A DNA stretch of 64,000 bases, from contig CAVQUX010000014.1 in assembly GCA_963716925.1 (NCBI GenBank), forward strand, positions 248,001-312,000, given 5' to 3'. Numbering within the stretch: position 1 is the first letter of the stretch; every line of letters starts with the position of its first letter. A program made the translations under genes and the position numbers. Source of the stretch: DAISKN01 sp963716925. Lineage in GTDB: Bacteria > Acidobacteriota > Vicinamibacteria > Marinacidobacterales > SMYC01. A model generated the notes under the pieces. It was given only the letters and a program-made list of their open reading frames with translations, did not search any database and was not told the DNA's origin. This document shows positions 34,526 through 43,509 of the stretch, piece after piece.

Positions 34526-36103
34526 CTAGGGCGAGCAGGCGACACCCGCGGGCGCCCCGGTGGGCGCCCCCATGCGCTCGTCCTCCGAGGCCAGCTTCCG
34601 AAAGGCCAGGTGTTGCACGGCGGGCGGCTTCGTGGGTGACAACGTGAAGAAGACGCCCACCGTTCCCTTGTCGCATTTCAGGTTGAACTGACCGCGAAGC
34701 CAGTTCTCCGGCATCACCGGCCCGGCGCTTCTGCACTCCCCGACCTCGTCCTTCAGTTTTTCGACCTCTCCCTGCCGCTGCTCCGCCGGGACGTCGAGGA
34801 AAAGGTTCATCGCCGCGATCTGATTCGCCTCGGCGTCGTCCCAACGCTTCCAGAGGTTGAAAATGTGATCGCGCATCCGCGATTGCAGAGGAGTCGGCGG
34901 GAGCTCCCGCTTCCGAAGGCCGCCGGTCTCGAGCATCGCGTTCCACGCCGCGCTCATCGGCTCCGAGGGACCGGAATAGGTGAGGGTGGCCATCGCGAAC
35001 ATACCGACGCCGTAATCGGGGAGCCATGACATGTAAGAGCCGAATCCAGGGAGGCCACCTCCGTGCGTCACGATCGTCTCGAATCGGCAATCGGAGGTCA
35101 CGCGCAGCCCGTAGCCGTAGCCGGTCTCGGAAGCCGAGAGCGCGCCATCCAGCCGTTTCGCCGTGAGGTTCGACGGCGTCCACCGATGGGCCATCTCGCG
35201 CACCGAGGAGCGGCGAACCGGGCCGGCTTCGGGATCGTCGCGGGGCGGCCAGGCGGAGAGATGGAAGGCGATGTATCTTCCGAGATCGTCCGCCGTGGTC
35301 AAGAGCCCTCCCATCGATCCGAACACGCCGTGCGGCAGCGGCGGCTCCTCACCATAAGTTCCGTCGGGCTTCAGACGATAGCCGATGGCCCGGCTCGCCG
35401 CGGGGACCTCCGAGAACTCGAAGGTCGTTCCCTCCATCGAAAGCGGCGCCAGAATCTTCTCCCGCATGTACTCCTCGTAGGGCATGCCGGAAGCCTTGGT
35501 CACGATCCGGCCCAGGAGACCGAAGGCGTAGTTGGAATACTCGTAGCGCGTTCCGGGAGGGGTCGAGAACGGAATGCCCCTGGCGAGCCATTCATCGAGG
35601 GTCTCGTCGGTGGCGCTCAATTGCTGATCGCCCCAGGGGTTGTCTTCGGGAAAGCCCGCGCTGTGGCTCATCAGCTGACGGACGGAAATTTCCGGCGTAT
35701 CGCGCGTGGGCAGTTCCATCCGGGAGAACTCCGGTATGAAGCGGGACACCGGATCCTCGAGCGACAGTTTCCCTTCATCGCGCAGCTTCAGAATCGCGAG
35801 CGCGGTGAAGCTCTTGGTCATGGAGGCGATGCGGAACGCGGCATCGCCCGTGACCTTCTCCCGGGAGGAGAGGTCGCGGACGCCGAACGACTCCACGTGC
35901 GAGAGCCGGTCATCGATCACCACTCCCCAGATCATGCCGGGTATCTTCTGGTCCACGGCGTAGGCGCGAAAGATCCGGTCGATCTCCGGAACGGCCGATT
36001 CCAGCTTCTTCACGCGGTCGGGATCGGTGAACCGCGGCGGCGGATAGGTATCGCTCGCTGCGAGCGTTGCGCTGATCAGAGCGAAGAAAGGTACGAGTCG
36101 CAT
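34526..36103 (-). CDS. Serine hydrolase, beta-lactamase class C / penicillin-binding-like family
   Basis: A 525-aa exported enzyme with a signal peptide (MRLVPFFALISATLAASD). The class C-type catalytic motifs are SMTK (Ser94-Lys97), YSN (Tyr189-Asn191) and a late HGGG segment (THGGGLPGFGS) in place of the KTG box. An extra C-terminal domain of about 120 residues follows the hydrolase part. Relatives include esterases, D-aminopeptidases and DD-peptidases; few are true beta-lactamases, so no resistance function should be assumed. The gene is monocistronic and convergent with the PEP-CTERM gene. Confidence 0.88.
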   Translation of the reverse strand: MRLVPFFALISATLAASDTYPPPRFTDPDRVKKLESAVPEIDRIFRAYAVDQKIPGMIWGVVIDDRLSHVESFGVRDLSSREKVTGDAAFRIASMTKSFTALAILKLRDEGKLSLEDPVSRFIPEFSRMELPTRDTPEISVRQLMSHSAGFPEDNPWGDQQLSATDETLDEWLARGIPFSTPPGTRYEYSNYAFGLLGRIVTKASGMPYEEYMREKILAPLSMEGTTFEFSEVPAASRAIGYRLKPDGTYGEEPPLPHGVFGSMGGLLTTADDLGRYIAFHLSAWPPRDDPEAGPVRRSSVREMAHRWTPSNLTAKRLDGALSASETGYGYGLRVTSDCRFETIVTHGGGLPGFGSYMSWLPDYGVGMFAMATLTYSGPSEPMSAAWNAMLETGGLRKRELPPTPLQSRMRDHIFNLWKRWDDAEANQIAAMNLFLDVPAEQRQGEVEKLKDEVGECRSAGPVMPENWLRGQFNLKCDKGTVGVFFTLSPTKPPAVQHLAFRKLASEDERMGAPTGAPAGVACSP

Positions 36104-36148
36104 GTCCGATACGATGCCACAGAGCGAGAGTGAAAGGTAACTGGCGGC

Positions 36149-37366
36149 TCACTCGTACCGGAGGGCTTCGATGGGATTGAGCGCGGCCGCCTGGCGGGCG
36201 GGGTAGAGACCGAAGAAGACGCCTACGGCGCCGGCGAAGGCGAGCGCCACGAACGTGGTGGAAGGCGAGATGGCGATGCTCCAGCCGTAAATCCGTCCGA
36301 CGAGCTGGGCGCAGCCATACCCCAGGGCGACCCCAATCACGCCTCCGAGGGTGCTCACCACGACGCTCTCGACCAGGAACTGCTTCAACACGTCGGAGCC
36401 GCGCGCGCCGATCGCCATGCGGAGTCCGATCTCCCGGGTCCTTTCGGTCACCGAGACCAGCATGATGTTCATGATCCCGATTCCTCCCACGAGGAGCGAG
36501 ATGCTCGCAATCGCGGACAGAAGAAGGGTCATGACCTCGGTGGTGCCCGCCGCTGCCTCCGCGATGTCGCCCTGGTTGCGGATGGCGAAGTCGTCGTCGG
36601 CGTAGGCGGGAAGCTCGTGCGCCTCCCGCAGCAGGACCCGGATCTCGTCCTGGGCGGCCGGGATGTCCTGGGGCGAGTAGGTGCTCGCGAGGATCTGCGG
36701 AATCCAGGTCCGGCCGGAGAGCCGTGTCTGGACGGTGGTGTACGGGGCGAGGATCACGTCGTCCTGATCGATGCCTTCGGGGGTTTGGCCCTTCCCCACG
36801 AGGACCCCCACGATCTGGAAAGGGACGCTCCGAATCTGAATCTGTTGTCCCACGGGATCCTCGCCGGGATACAGATTATCGGCGACGGTCTTTCCCAGGA
36901 TGGCCGACTTCCTCATCGAGCGAACGTCGGCGGCGCTGAAAAACGTTCCCGATTCCAGCGGCCAGTCACGAATGAGCGGGTAGCTGGTCGAGACCCCCTG
37001 GATGGAGGTGCGCCAGTTCCCCTGGCCGCCGATGACCTGGCCCCGGGTCACGACCACGGGCGAGACGGCGGAGAGAAGCGACGACTCGCGCTCCAGGGTG
37101 GAGACGTCATCGAGCGTGAGCGCGTTCGCCGTGGCGCCTCCCTGGCTCACGCCAGAGACCCTCATCGCTCCCGGCGTCACCACGATCATGTTGGTGCCGA
37201 GGCTCGCCACCTGCTCCGCGATCCGGCTCTTCGCTCCCTGGCCGATGGCGACCATGACGATCACCGCGCCGACGCCGATGATGACGCCGAGCATCGTCAG
37301 GAGCGTCCTCATCTTGTTCTTGAGGATGCTCTGCGCGGCGACTTTGGTGAGGACTCTCGCCTTCAT
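36149..37366 (-). CDS. MacB-type ABC transporter permease (FtsX-like)
   Basis: A 405-aa permease with an N-terminal helix (about residues 18-40), a long periplasmic MacB-PCD domain (residues 45-280) and three C-terminal helices of the FtsX type. Family blocks: NKMRTLLTMLGVIIGVGAVI, SIGTN-like SLGTNMIVV and ARQAAALNPIEALRYE at the end. It starts one base after the ATPase stop. With the separate ATPase and HlyD-like adaptor it forms a MacAB/LolCD-like exporter of peptides, lipoproteins or small molecules. An outer-membrane TolC partner is not in the window. Confidence 0.92.
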   Translation of the reverse strand: MKARVLTKVAAQSILKNKMRTLLTMLGVIIGVGAVIVMVAIGQGAKSRIAEQVASLGTNMIVVTPGAMRVSGVSQGGATANALTLDDVSTLERESSLLSAVSPVVVTRGQVIGGQGNWRTSIQGVSTSYPLIRDWPLESGTFFSAADVRSMRKSAILGKTVADNLYPGEDPVGQQIQIRSVPFQIVGVLVGKGQTPEGIDQDDVILAPYTTVQTRLSGRTWIPQILASTYSPQDIPAAQDEIRVLLREAHELPAYADDDFAIRNQGDIAEAAAGTTEVMTLLLSAIASISLLVGGIGIMNIMLVSVTERTREIGLRMAIGARGSDVLKQFLVESVVVSTLGGVIGVALGYGCAQLVGRIYGWSIAISPSTTFVALAFAGAVGVFFGLYPARQAAALNPIEALRYE

Positions 37367-37367
37367 T

Positions 37368-38099
37368 TCAAACCACCCCTTCCAGCGCACGTGCGATCTG
37401 ACGCGAGGCCACCCGCTGGTCTCGCAGGATGCGTCCGTCCCGAAGCTCGATGATGCGCTCCGCGTAGCTCGCGATGTCGGGCTCGTGGGTCACGAGGAGG
37501 ATGGTCATGCCCTCGGCGTTGAGACCCTGGAGAAGCTTCATGATGGTGATCGAGGTCCGGGTGTCGAGGTTCCCGGTGGGCTCGTCGGCGAGAAGAATCG
37601 CGGGCTCGGTGACGAGCGCCCGTGCGATGGCGACGCGCTGCTGCTGCCCGCCCGAGAGCTCGCTCGGCTCGTGATCCATGCGATCCGCGAGGCCGACCCG
37701 CTCGAGCGCGGATTCCGCGAGGGCCCGGGTGTCGAGCCGCCGCCCCGTGCGATCGTAGAGGAGGGGAAGCTCCACGTTCTCGACGGCGGAGGTCCGGCCG
37801 AGGAGGTTGAATCCCTGGAAGACGAATCCGATCTTCTGGTTCCGGATGTCGGCGAGCTGGTTCTTGTCGAGCTCGTCGACGCGCTCGCCGTCGAGGAGGT
37901 ATACGCCGCTGGTGGGATAGTCGAGGCAGCCGAGGATGTTCATGAGCGTCGACTTCCCCGAGCCCGAGGAGCCCATGATGGCGATCATCTCCCCGCGCTC
38001 CACCTCGAGGTCGATGCCTCCGAGCGCCACCACCTGGTTTCCGCCCGAGCCGTAGACCTTGGTGATCCCCTCGACGCGGAGGACGTAGTCGCGCGGCAC
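37368..38099 (-). CDS. MacB/LolD-type ABC transporter ATP-binding protein
   Basis: A 243-aa ATPase with Walker A GSSGSGKST, Q-loop VFQGFNLL, signature LSGGQQQRV, Walker B ILLADEPTGNLD and the H-loop VTHEPDIA. The TGNLD after Walker B is typical of the LolD/MacB group. GTG at 38099 is chosen because TGAGGA precedes it at good spacing; a TTG at 38111 overlapping the adaptor stop is a possible alternative. It sits between the adaptor and the permease in the operon. Confidence 0.92.
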   Translation of the reverse strand: MPRDYVLRVEGITKVYGSGGNQVVALGGIDLEVERGEMIAIMGSSGSGKSTLMNILGCLDYPTSGVYLLDGERVDELDKNQLADIRNQKIGFVFQGFNLLGRTSAVENVELPLLYDRTGRRLDTRALAESALERVGLADRMDHEPSELSGGQQQRVAIARALVTEPAILLADEPTGNLDTRTSITIMKLLQGLNAEGMTILLVTHEPDIASYAERIIELRDGRILRDQRVASRQIARALEGVV

Positions 38100-38107
38100 G
38101 GCGATCC

Positions 38108-39457
38108 TCAAAACCCTCGCGGTCCGAAACGACCGGGTCCCGGCTGCGGTCCGGCGAACGGGTTGGACGTGGCCGGGGTCTCCTCGGAGAGGACTCCGGC
38201 GATCGCTTCCGTCCCCTCTTCGATCCCCTCTCCCGAGATCTCCGTCCATTGTCCGTCGGTGAGCCCGGTCTCGACGGGGACGACCGAGAGCTTGCCGTCG
38301 GGCTCCAGAATCCACAGTCTGGAGCCGCGGCCTCCCCCCTCGGCCCGGGGGGGCCGCCTGGCGCCGCTCTCTCGAAGGGTCGCCAGCATTTCCGGAGTGG
38401 GCCGGAATCTGAGGGCGGAGTTCTGGATCTTCAGTACGTCTTTCGCCGTCTGCACGGAGAAGTCCACGGTCGCGGTCATCCCCGGAAGGAGCAACCGGTC
38501 CTTGTTCTCGACGTCGACCACCACGGTGTAGTTCACCACGTTCTCCACGAGCGTCGATTGAAGACGCACCTGCCGCACCGCGCCCTCGAACGTCTGATCG
38601 GGATGGGACTGCACCCGGAAGCGGACGCTTTGTCCCTCCCGGATCCGGCCGATGTCGCTCTCGTCGACGGTCGCGAGGATCTGCATGCGCCGCAGATCGT
38701 TGGCGATGAGGAAGAGCTGGGGGGCCGAGAAGTTGGCGGCCACCGTCTGCCCCACATCTACGTTTCGCTCGATGACCGTCCCCGAGATCGGAGCGTAGAT
38801 CGTCGCGTAGGCGAGGTTCTGCTTGGCGCGGGCGAGCGCGATCTCCGAAGAGCTCACGGTCTCCCGGCCGACTTCGAGGGAATACTTCGCGGTGTCGTAC
38901 TCCGTCTGAGACACCAGTCCCTCCTGGGAGAGTTTCTCGATCCGGTTGTACTCGCTCTGGAGCTGTTGGAACTGGGCGAGGTTTCGAGCGAGATTCGCCT
39001 GGGCGTCCCGGACCGCGCTCTCGAGGAGCGTGGGATCGATGCGGGCGACGACCTGGCCCTTCTGCACCTTCCCGTTGAAATCGACGAGGATCTCCGAGAT
39101 GATGCCCGAGACCTGGGTGCCGACGGCGACTTTCGTCACCGGCTCGATCTTTCCGGTGCTCGAGACCAGGTACTCGACGTCGCCCCGCTCGACGGTCGCG
39201 AATCGGTACCTCGGCGCGCCTTCTCCCGACCGAGTCCGCCAGTAGCCGTACCCGCCGGCCGCGAGAACTACGAGCGCCAGGAGGGCGAAGGGCCAGCGGC
39301 GCCGGGAGGAGCGCGCCTCACGCTCGGCACGGGCGCGGGGTTTCGCGGCGTCGGTTCGGTCCGACTGCGGCGCCAGAGCGGCTTCCCCTGGAAGCTCCTC
39401 CAGGGCCGCCCCGCCCCCTCCACCAGGAGGATGTGAGCGTTCATCCGTAAGTGGCAT
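38108..39457 (-). CDS. MacA/HlyD-family periplasmic adaptor protein
   Basis: A 449-aa membrane-fusion protein. A long proline/glycine-rich cytoplasmic N-terminus (residues 1-50) precedes one membrane helix (about 53-71). The periplasmic part has the lipoyl half-motifs (VSGIISEILVDFNGKVQKGQ and TIYAPISGTVIERNVDVGQT), with a coiled-coil hairpin between them (about residues 125-195), then beta-barrel domains and a Gly/Pro-rich tail. It is the first gene of the exporter operon and would link the ABC permease to an outer-membrane channel. Confidence 0.9.
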   Translation of the reverse strand: MPLTDERSHPPGGGGGAALEELPGEAALAPQSDRTDAAKPRARAEREARSSRRRWPFALLALVVLAAGGYGYWRTRSGEGAPRYRFATVERGDVEYLVSSTGKIEPVTKVAVGTQVSGIISEILVDFNGKVQKGQVVARIDPTLLESAVRDAQANLARNLAQFQQLQSEYNRIEKLSQEGLVSQTEYDTAKYSLEVGRETVSSSEIALARAKQNLAYATIYAPISGTVIERNVDVGQTVAANFSAPQLFLIANDLRRMQILATVDESDIGRIREGQSVRFRVQSHPDQTFEGAVRQVRLQSTLVENVVNYTVVVDVENKDRLLLPGMTATVDFSVQTAKDVLKIQNSALRFRPTPEMLATLRESGARRPPRAEGGGRGSRLWILEPDGKLSVVPVETGLTDGQWTEISGEGIEEGTEAIAGVLSEETPATSNPFAGPQPGPGRFGPRGF

Positions 39458-39546
39458 GAGAAACCCTCCACCCCCTACATGATAGACGCAATCGACCGAG
39501 GACGTGGTTAAGGCGCTGTAATGGATCTGCTAAGAATGTAAGGGAA

Positions 39547-40182
39547 CTACCCTCCCTCTCGCCGCGCCCATTCCTTCCAGCCTTCGGAGAGCTCGGGAAC
39601 GTCGAGAAGGAGGCGAGCTTTCTGTCGTTCGCGGGTGTAGATGCGAAAGACGTCGGATACTCGCAAGCCGTGGCCTGGGCGGTTGCGGACACGGATGGGG
39701 TCGCCCGCGGCGAGGACTCCCTCGCGGACGATTCGCAGATAGGCCCCGGGCCTTCCGGCCTTCGTGAACTTCCGCGGAAACGCCGGGTCTTCCATCTTCA
39801 CCCCCAGCTTCCAGCACGGGGCCCGGGGCTCGGAGACCTCGAGGAGCGCGGTTCCGATCTCCCAGCGTTCGCCGATGAGAGCGCCGGAGACGTCGATTCC
39901 CGATGTCGTCAGGTTCTCACCGAACGCCGAGAGCTCGAGGACGCGGCCGAGCTCGCCCTGAAACCAACGGATGTCCTCGACAGCGTAGCTGTAGATCGCC
40001 TTGTCGGGACCTCCGTGGACTTCGCGATCGGCCTGGTCGTCGCCCTCGAGGTTCACTCCGCGGACGGCGACCGGACCTTCCACGGGAGTCTTCCAGATGG
40101 AGCTGGTGACGGTCTTTCCCTGAAATTCGAACTCACGGGGACGGCCGACGTTGACGGAAAGGATCCGAGCCTCTTGCGTCAT
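39547..40182 (-). CDS. MOSC domain protein (YiiM-like)
   Basis: A 211-aa MOSC protein: SIWKTPVEGPVAVRGVNLEGD, the DREVHGGPDKAIYSY block, the FGENLTTSG block, and the putative molybdenum-cofactor-binding Cys in PRAPCWKLG. MOSC proteins bind or transfer sulfur/Mo cofactor, and some (YiiM) reduce N-hydroxylated compounds. The ATG at 40182 lies inside an A+T palindrome shared with the PadR gene and has no visible ribosome binding site, so its message may be leaderless. Confidence 0.85.
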   Translation of the reverse strand: MTQEARILSVNVGRPREFEFQGKTVTSSIWKTPVEGPVAVRGVNLEGDDQADREVHGGPDKAIYSYAVEDIRWFQGELGRVLELSAFGENLTTSGIDVSGALIGERWEIGTALLEVSEPRAPCWKLGVKMEDPAFPRKFTKAGRPGAYLRIVREGVLAAGDPIRVRNRPGHGLRVSDVFRIYTRERQKARLLLDVPELSEGWKEWARREGG

Positions 40183-40200
40183 TATATCAGTCCATATAAT
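40181..40200. promoter_or_regulatory. Perfect A+T palindrome between MOSC and PadR genes, with TATAAT on both strands
   Basis: ATTATAT (40181-40187), six bases, then ATATAAT (40194-40200) form a perfect 7-bp inverted repeat, giving a TATAAT hexamer on each strand. On the + strand it would be the -10 of the PadR gene (ATG at 40214). PadR proteins bind palindromic A+T-rich sites, so this is a good candidate autoregulatory operator. Confidence 0.6.
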
Positions 40201-40213
40201 ATCGGCTGGTAGT

Positions 40214-40555
40214 ATGACGGCCGGGAGCCGCCTCGACAGGACCCACTATATCCTGCTGGCCCTCTCCGCCCGGGACCTGCACGGCTCGGGGATCGCCCGC
40301 GCGGTCCTCGAGGAAACCGGAGGGGAGCTCCGCCTCTGGCCGGCGACGCTCTACGGAACGCTCGAGCTCATGGTTCGGGACGGCCTCATCGAAGAGCTCG
40401 AGGACGGCGAGCGCCCGGCGGAAAGCGAAAAGCGCAGGTACTACCGCATCACCCGCCTCGGGGAGAAAGCTCTCGCCCGGGAGACCGAGAGGCTCGCGCG
40501 TCTGGTGAAGACGGCGCGTCAGAATCTCAGGCGCCGCGGATCCGAGGCGTCGTGA
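40214..40555 (+). CDS. PadR-family transcriptional regulator (acidobacterial ADOP-associated type)
   Basis: A 113-aa winged-helix protein. The pattern HYILLALSARDLHGSGIARAV, then LWPATLYGTLELMVRDGLIEEL and KRRYYRITRLGEKAL, is the PadR core, with only a short C-terminal helix for dimerisation. It stands one base before the large permease gene, the pairing typical of Acidobacteriota. ATG at 40214 is preferred to a longer upstream frame that runs through the operator palindrome. It probably represses itself and the permease. Confidence 0.88.
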   Translation: MTAGSRLDRTHYILLALSARDLHGSGIARAVLEETGGELRLWPATLYGTLELMVRDGLIEELEDGERPAESEKRRYYRITRLGEKALARETERLARLVKTARQNLRRRGSEAS

Positions 40556-40556
40556 A

Positions 40557-43214
40557 ATGAATCGAATCGTGAAGCTCTGCCTCCGCGGTCTTCCCCCGGG
40601 TTTCCGTGAGAAGTACGGTCGCGAGATCGAGCTCGACTACTCCTCCGAGTCGCGCGGAGGGGGTCTACGACTCGCCGCCCGCACTCTCTCCGATGTCGCG
40701 CGGGTGCGATGGATGCTCTGGCGGGCGGAGAGCCGCTCGCTCCCGAACCGCAGCCAGAAAATCAAGACGAGGTCTCTGATGTTCGAAGCGCTCCAACTGG
40801 ACCTGAAGCTCGCCGTGCGCTCCCTCGGAAAGCGGCCGGCGTTCGCTATTCTCGCAATCGCGACCCTCGGACTGGGAATCGGCGCCGTCACCTCCGTCTT
40901 CAGCGTCGTGAACGGGGTCCTGCTGCGCCCGCTCGCCTACAGAAGCCCCGAGCGCATCGTCATCCTCTGGCACGATCTGGGAAACGGCGCGCAGTCGCTC
41001 CCCGCGCTCCACCCGAAAGACCTCTGGGACTACCGTCAGAGGAGCGAGCTCTTCGAGGAGTGGACGCTGGCGACGGGAAACGAGCTCATCCTCGGAGACG
41101 ACGAGGACCCCGAGCTCGTCGACGTGGGCGTCGTCGAGGCGAACTTTCACTCGTTCTTCGGGGCGTCGCCGCTCTACGGCAGGAGCTTCACCCCCGAGGA
41201 GAACGTCCACGGCGGGCCCAGCGTCGCCATCCTGAGCCATCGCCTCTGGGCTCGTCGGTATGGATCCGACCCCGCGATCGTGGGAACGACGCTCCGTCTC
41301 GGCGGGGAAGACCACGAGATCGTCGGCGTGCTTCCGGAGTCGTTCCGGCTGCTCCTTCCTCCCGAGGCCTTTCGTCTACGAGACGCCGAAATCTGGATTC
41401 CGACCCAGATCGACGTCGCGGCGCTCCCGCCGCGGAACTACACCGGCTTCACCGGCTTCGGACGCATGCGGGCGGGCGTCTCGCTCGAAGAGGCCCAGGA
41501 AGAGATGGAGGCCCTCGAGGCCCAGCTCAAGGAAGAGAACCCCGAGCACCAGGCGTCGAATCTGAAGGTACGCGCCGTTCCTCTGCACGGCGACGTCGTC
41601 AAGCGGGCTCTCCCCGCTCTCCGGGTCCTGATGGCCGCGGTCGGGTTCGTGCTCCTCATCGCCTGCGGAAACGTCGCGCAGCTCCTCCTCGCCCGGTTCC
41701 GCTCGGCGGAACGCGAGCTCTCGGTCCGCGCCGCCATGGGGGCGAGCCGCTTCCGTCTGGCGCGTGTGGTCATGGTCGAGAGCCTCCTCCTCGCCCTCGT
41801 CGGCGGCGTCCTCGGCGTTCTCCTGGCGCGAGGCGGGATCGAGCTCCTGCCGTTGTTCGCGGGGGCGAGCGTTCCCCGGCTCGACGACGTGGTCCTCGAT
41901 CCCCGGGTCCTCGCGTTCGCCCTCTGCGCTTCGTTCGCCTCGGCGCTGATCTTCAGCCTGGTTCCGGCGCTCTCGCTTTCGAGAGGGAATCTCGTCGCCG
42001 CCCTCGGGGAGGGAGGACGAGGAAGCGCCTCGCGGCGCCACGTCCGGATCCGGAACGTCCTCATCGTGGGCGAGGTGGCGCTTTCGGTGATGCTCCTGGT
42101 CGCGACCGGGCTGACGCTCCGGAGCTTCGCCGCGCTTCTAGAGGCGGAGCCGGGCTTCCGCGCGGCCGGACTCTTGACTCTGCGCCTTTCGGTCTCTCGA
42201 GCGGACTATCCCGAACAGGAGAACCGGCGCGTTCTCTTCGAGCGCCTCCGCGACCGCATCGAAGCTGTTCCCGGGGTCGTCTCCGTCGCCGCCGTCAACC
42301 AGTTGCCCCTCACGGGGAGCGGATCGCTGCAGCCCTTCGCCTACGACGAGGAGACCGCCCGGAACTGGGAGAGCGTCACCGCCGACGAGCGCTTCGTGAG
42401 TCCGGGCTTCCTCGAAGTCCTGGGGGCGACGCTCATCGCCGGCCGCGAGTTCACGGAAGACGACGTGGCTCTCGGAAAACGGTACGCGGTGATCGACGAG
42501 ATGCTCGCGGAGAAGGTGTTCCCCCGGGGCGGCGCCCTCGGCGGTCAGGTGCGAATCGAGCCCCTCGGTACCGAGAATCCTTTCGCCGAGGTGATAGGCG
42601 TCGTCAGGCACGTGAAGCTTCACGACCTGACGAAGCCGCTTCTGCCGCAGTTCTACTTTCCTCAGAACTGGTGGCTGACCACGAGCCTCGTCGTCCGCAC
42701 CGACGGCGCGCCGGCTGCGATCGCCGCCTCCGTGCGCGGCGCCATTCGGGCGGTGGCCCCCGATGCTGCCGTCGAGGACGTGGCTCCGATGGCCGAGCTC
42801 GTCTCGCGGGCGCGCTCCCAGGCGCGCTTCACGCTCGTTCTCATGATCGGCTTCGGGCTCTTCGCCGTGGTCCTCGCGTCGGTCGGGCTCTTCGGCGTGA
42901 TCTCCTACGCCGTCAGCCTCCGCCGGGTCGAGCTCGGGATCCGTGTCGCTCTCGGAGCCACTCCCGTCGGAATCCGCCGCGGGGTCCTCGCCGAGGGAGC
43001 GCGGCTCGTCGCGGGCGCCATCGTTCTCGGTCTCGCCGGCGCTGCGATCTCGGGGCGATTCTTCGAAGGCTTCCTCTACGGCGTCGAGGCCATCGACCTG
43101 CCCACCTACGCCGCGGTCGCGGGCCTGCTGACGACGGTGGCGCTTCTCGCCTGCTGGGTCCCCGCGAGCCGGGCGACGCGCGTCGATCCCGCGAAGGCGC
43201 TCAAGGCGGAATGA
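40557..43214 (+). CDS. Orphan MacB-like permease, ADOP family (FtsX/MacB-PCD duplicated)
   Basis: An 885-aa membrane protein. A soluble N-terminal segment of about 80 residues (GLPPGFREKYGREIELDY) precedes two repeats of helix, MacB-PCD periplasmic domain and FtsX helices: first helix near 96-118 (FAILAIATLGLGIGAVTSVF), first FtsX block near 355-475, second helix near 500, final FtsX block near 755-885 ending ATRVDPAKALKAE. No ATPase is encoded beside it, as usual for the 'Acidobacterial duplicated orphan permease' family. The function is unsettled; export of peptides or mechanotransmission is suggested. Coupled to PadR. Confidence 0.88.
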   Translation: MNRIVKLCLRGLPPGFREKYGREIELDYSSESRGGGLRLAARTLSDVARVRWMLWRAESRSLPNRSQKIKTRSLMFEALQLDLKLAVRSLGKRPAFAILAIATLGLGIGAVTSVFSVVNGVLLRPLAYRSPERIVILWHDLGNGAQSLPALHPKDLWDYRQRSELFEEWTLATGNELILGDDEDPELVDVGVVEANFHSFFGASPLYGRSFTPEENVHGGPSVAILSHRLWARRYGSDPAIVGTTLRLGGEDHEIVGVLPESFRLLLPPEAFRLRDAEIWIPTQIDVAALPPRNYTGFTGFGRMRAGVSLEEAQEEMEALEAQLKEENPEHQASNLKVRAVPLHGDVVKRALPALRVLMAAVGFVLLIACGNVAQLLLARFRSAERELSVRAAMGASRFRLARVVMVESLLLALVGGVLGVLLARGGIELLPLFAGASVPRLDDVVLDPRVLAFALCASFASALIFSLVPALSLSRGNLVAALGEGGRGSASRRHVRIRNVLIVGEVALSVMLLVATGLTLRSFAALLEAEPGFRAAGLLTLRLSVSRADYPEQENRRVLFERLRDRIEAVPGVVSVAAVNQLPLTGSGSLQPFAYDEETARNWESVTADERFVSPGFLEVLGATLIAGREFTEDDVALGKRYAVIDEMLAEKVFPRGGALGGQVRIEPLGTENPFAEVIGVVRHVKLHDLTKPLLPQFYFPQNWWLTTSLVVRTDGAPAAIAASVRGAIRAVAPDAAVEDVAPMAELVSRARSQARFTLVLMIGFGLFAVVLASVGLFGVISYAVSLRRVELGIRVALGATPVGIRRGVLAEGARLVAGAIVLGLAGAAISGRFFEGFLYGVEAIDLPTYAAVAGLLTTVALLACWVPASRATRVDPAKALKAE

Positions 43215-43230
43215 AGCGTATAGTGAAGGC

Positions 43231-43509
43231 GTGAGCTACGAGGCTTTTCCCGGCGGCAATCTCGTCGAAAGGGGCCTTCGCGACCTCGCTTCCGGGCGGG
43301 AGACCGAGGAAGCGCTTCTGGTCTCGATTGGGGCCGCGCGTCTGAAGGCCGCGGGAGTTCCCGTACCCGATCACGTCTTCGAGAATCCGGAACGGCGCCT
43401 CTACGACCTTCTCGCGCGCGAAGATGCGGACTCGGCCCATTCCCGGTACAACGCGCTTCTGAGGCGGCTCGTGAGCTTCGAGGACGCGGCCGAATGCGTA
43501 GGCCTGTAG
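43231..43509 (+). CDS. Small protein paired with a nucleotidyltransferase, antitoxin-like
   Basis: A 92-aa protein from the GTG at 43231, rich in charged helices (LLVSIGAARLKAAGVPVP, then RRLYDLLAREDADSAHSRYNALL). Its end overlaps the nucleotidyltransferase gene by 16 bases. A small acidic partner before a nucleotidyltransferase recalls toxin-antitoxin pairs such as MNT/HEPN or AbiE, but I do not recognise its family and the toxin role is not shown. Confidence 0.62.
   Translation: MSYEAFPGGNLVERGLRDLASGRETEEALLVSIGAARLKAAGVPVPDHVFENPERRLYDLLAREDADSAHSRYNALLRRLVSFEDAAECVGL

Noticed and set aside
34526..36103. Antibiotic-resistance beta-lactamase
   Set aside because: The SxxK and YxN motifs are shared with esterases and peptidases, and the KTG box is replaced by an HGGG segment, so resistance is not supported.
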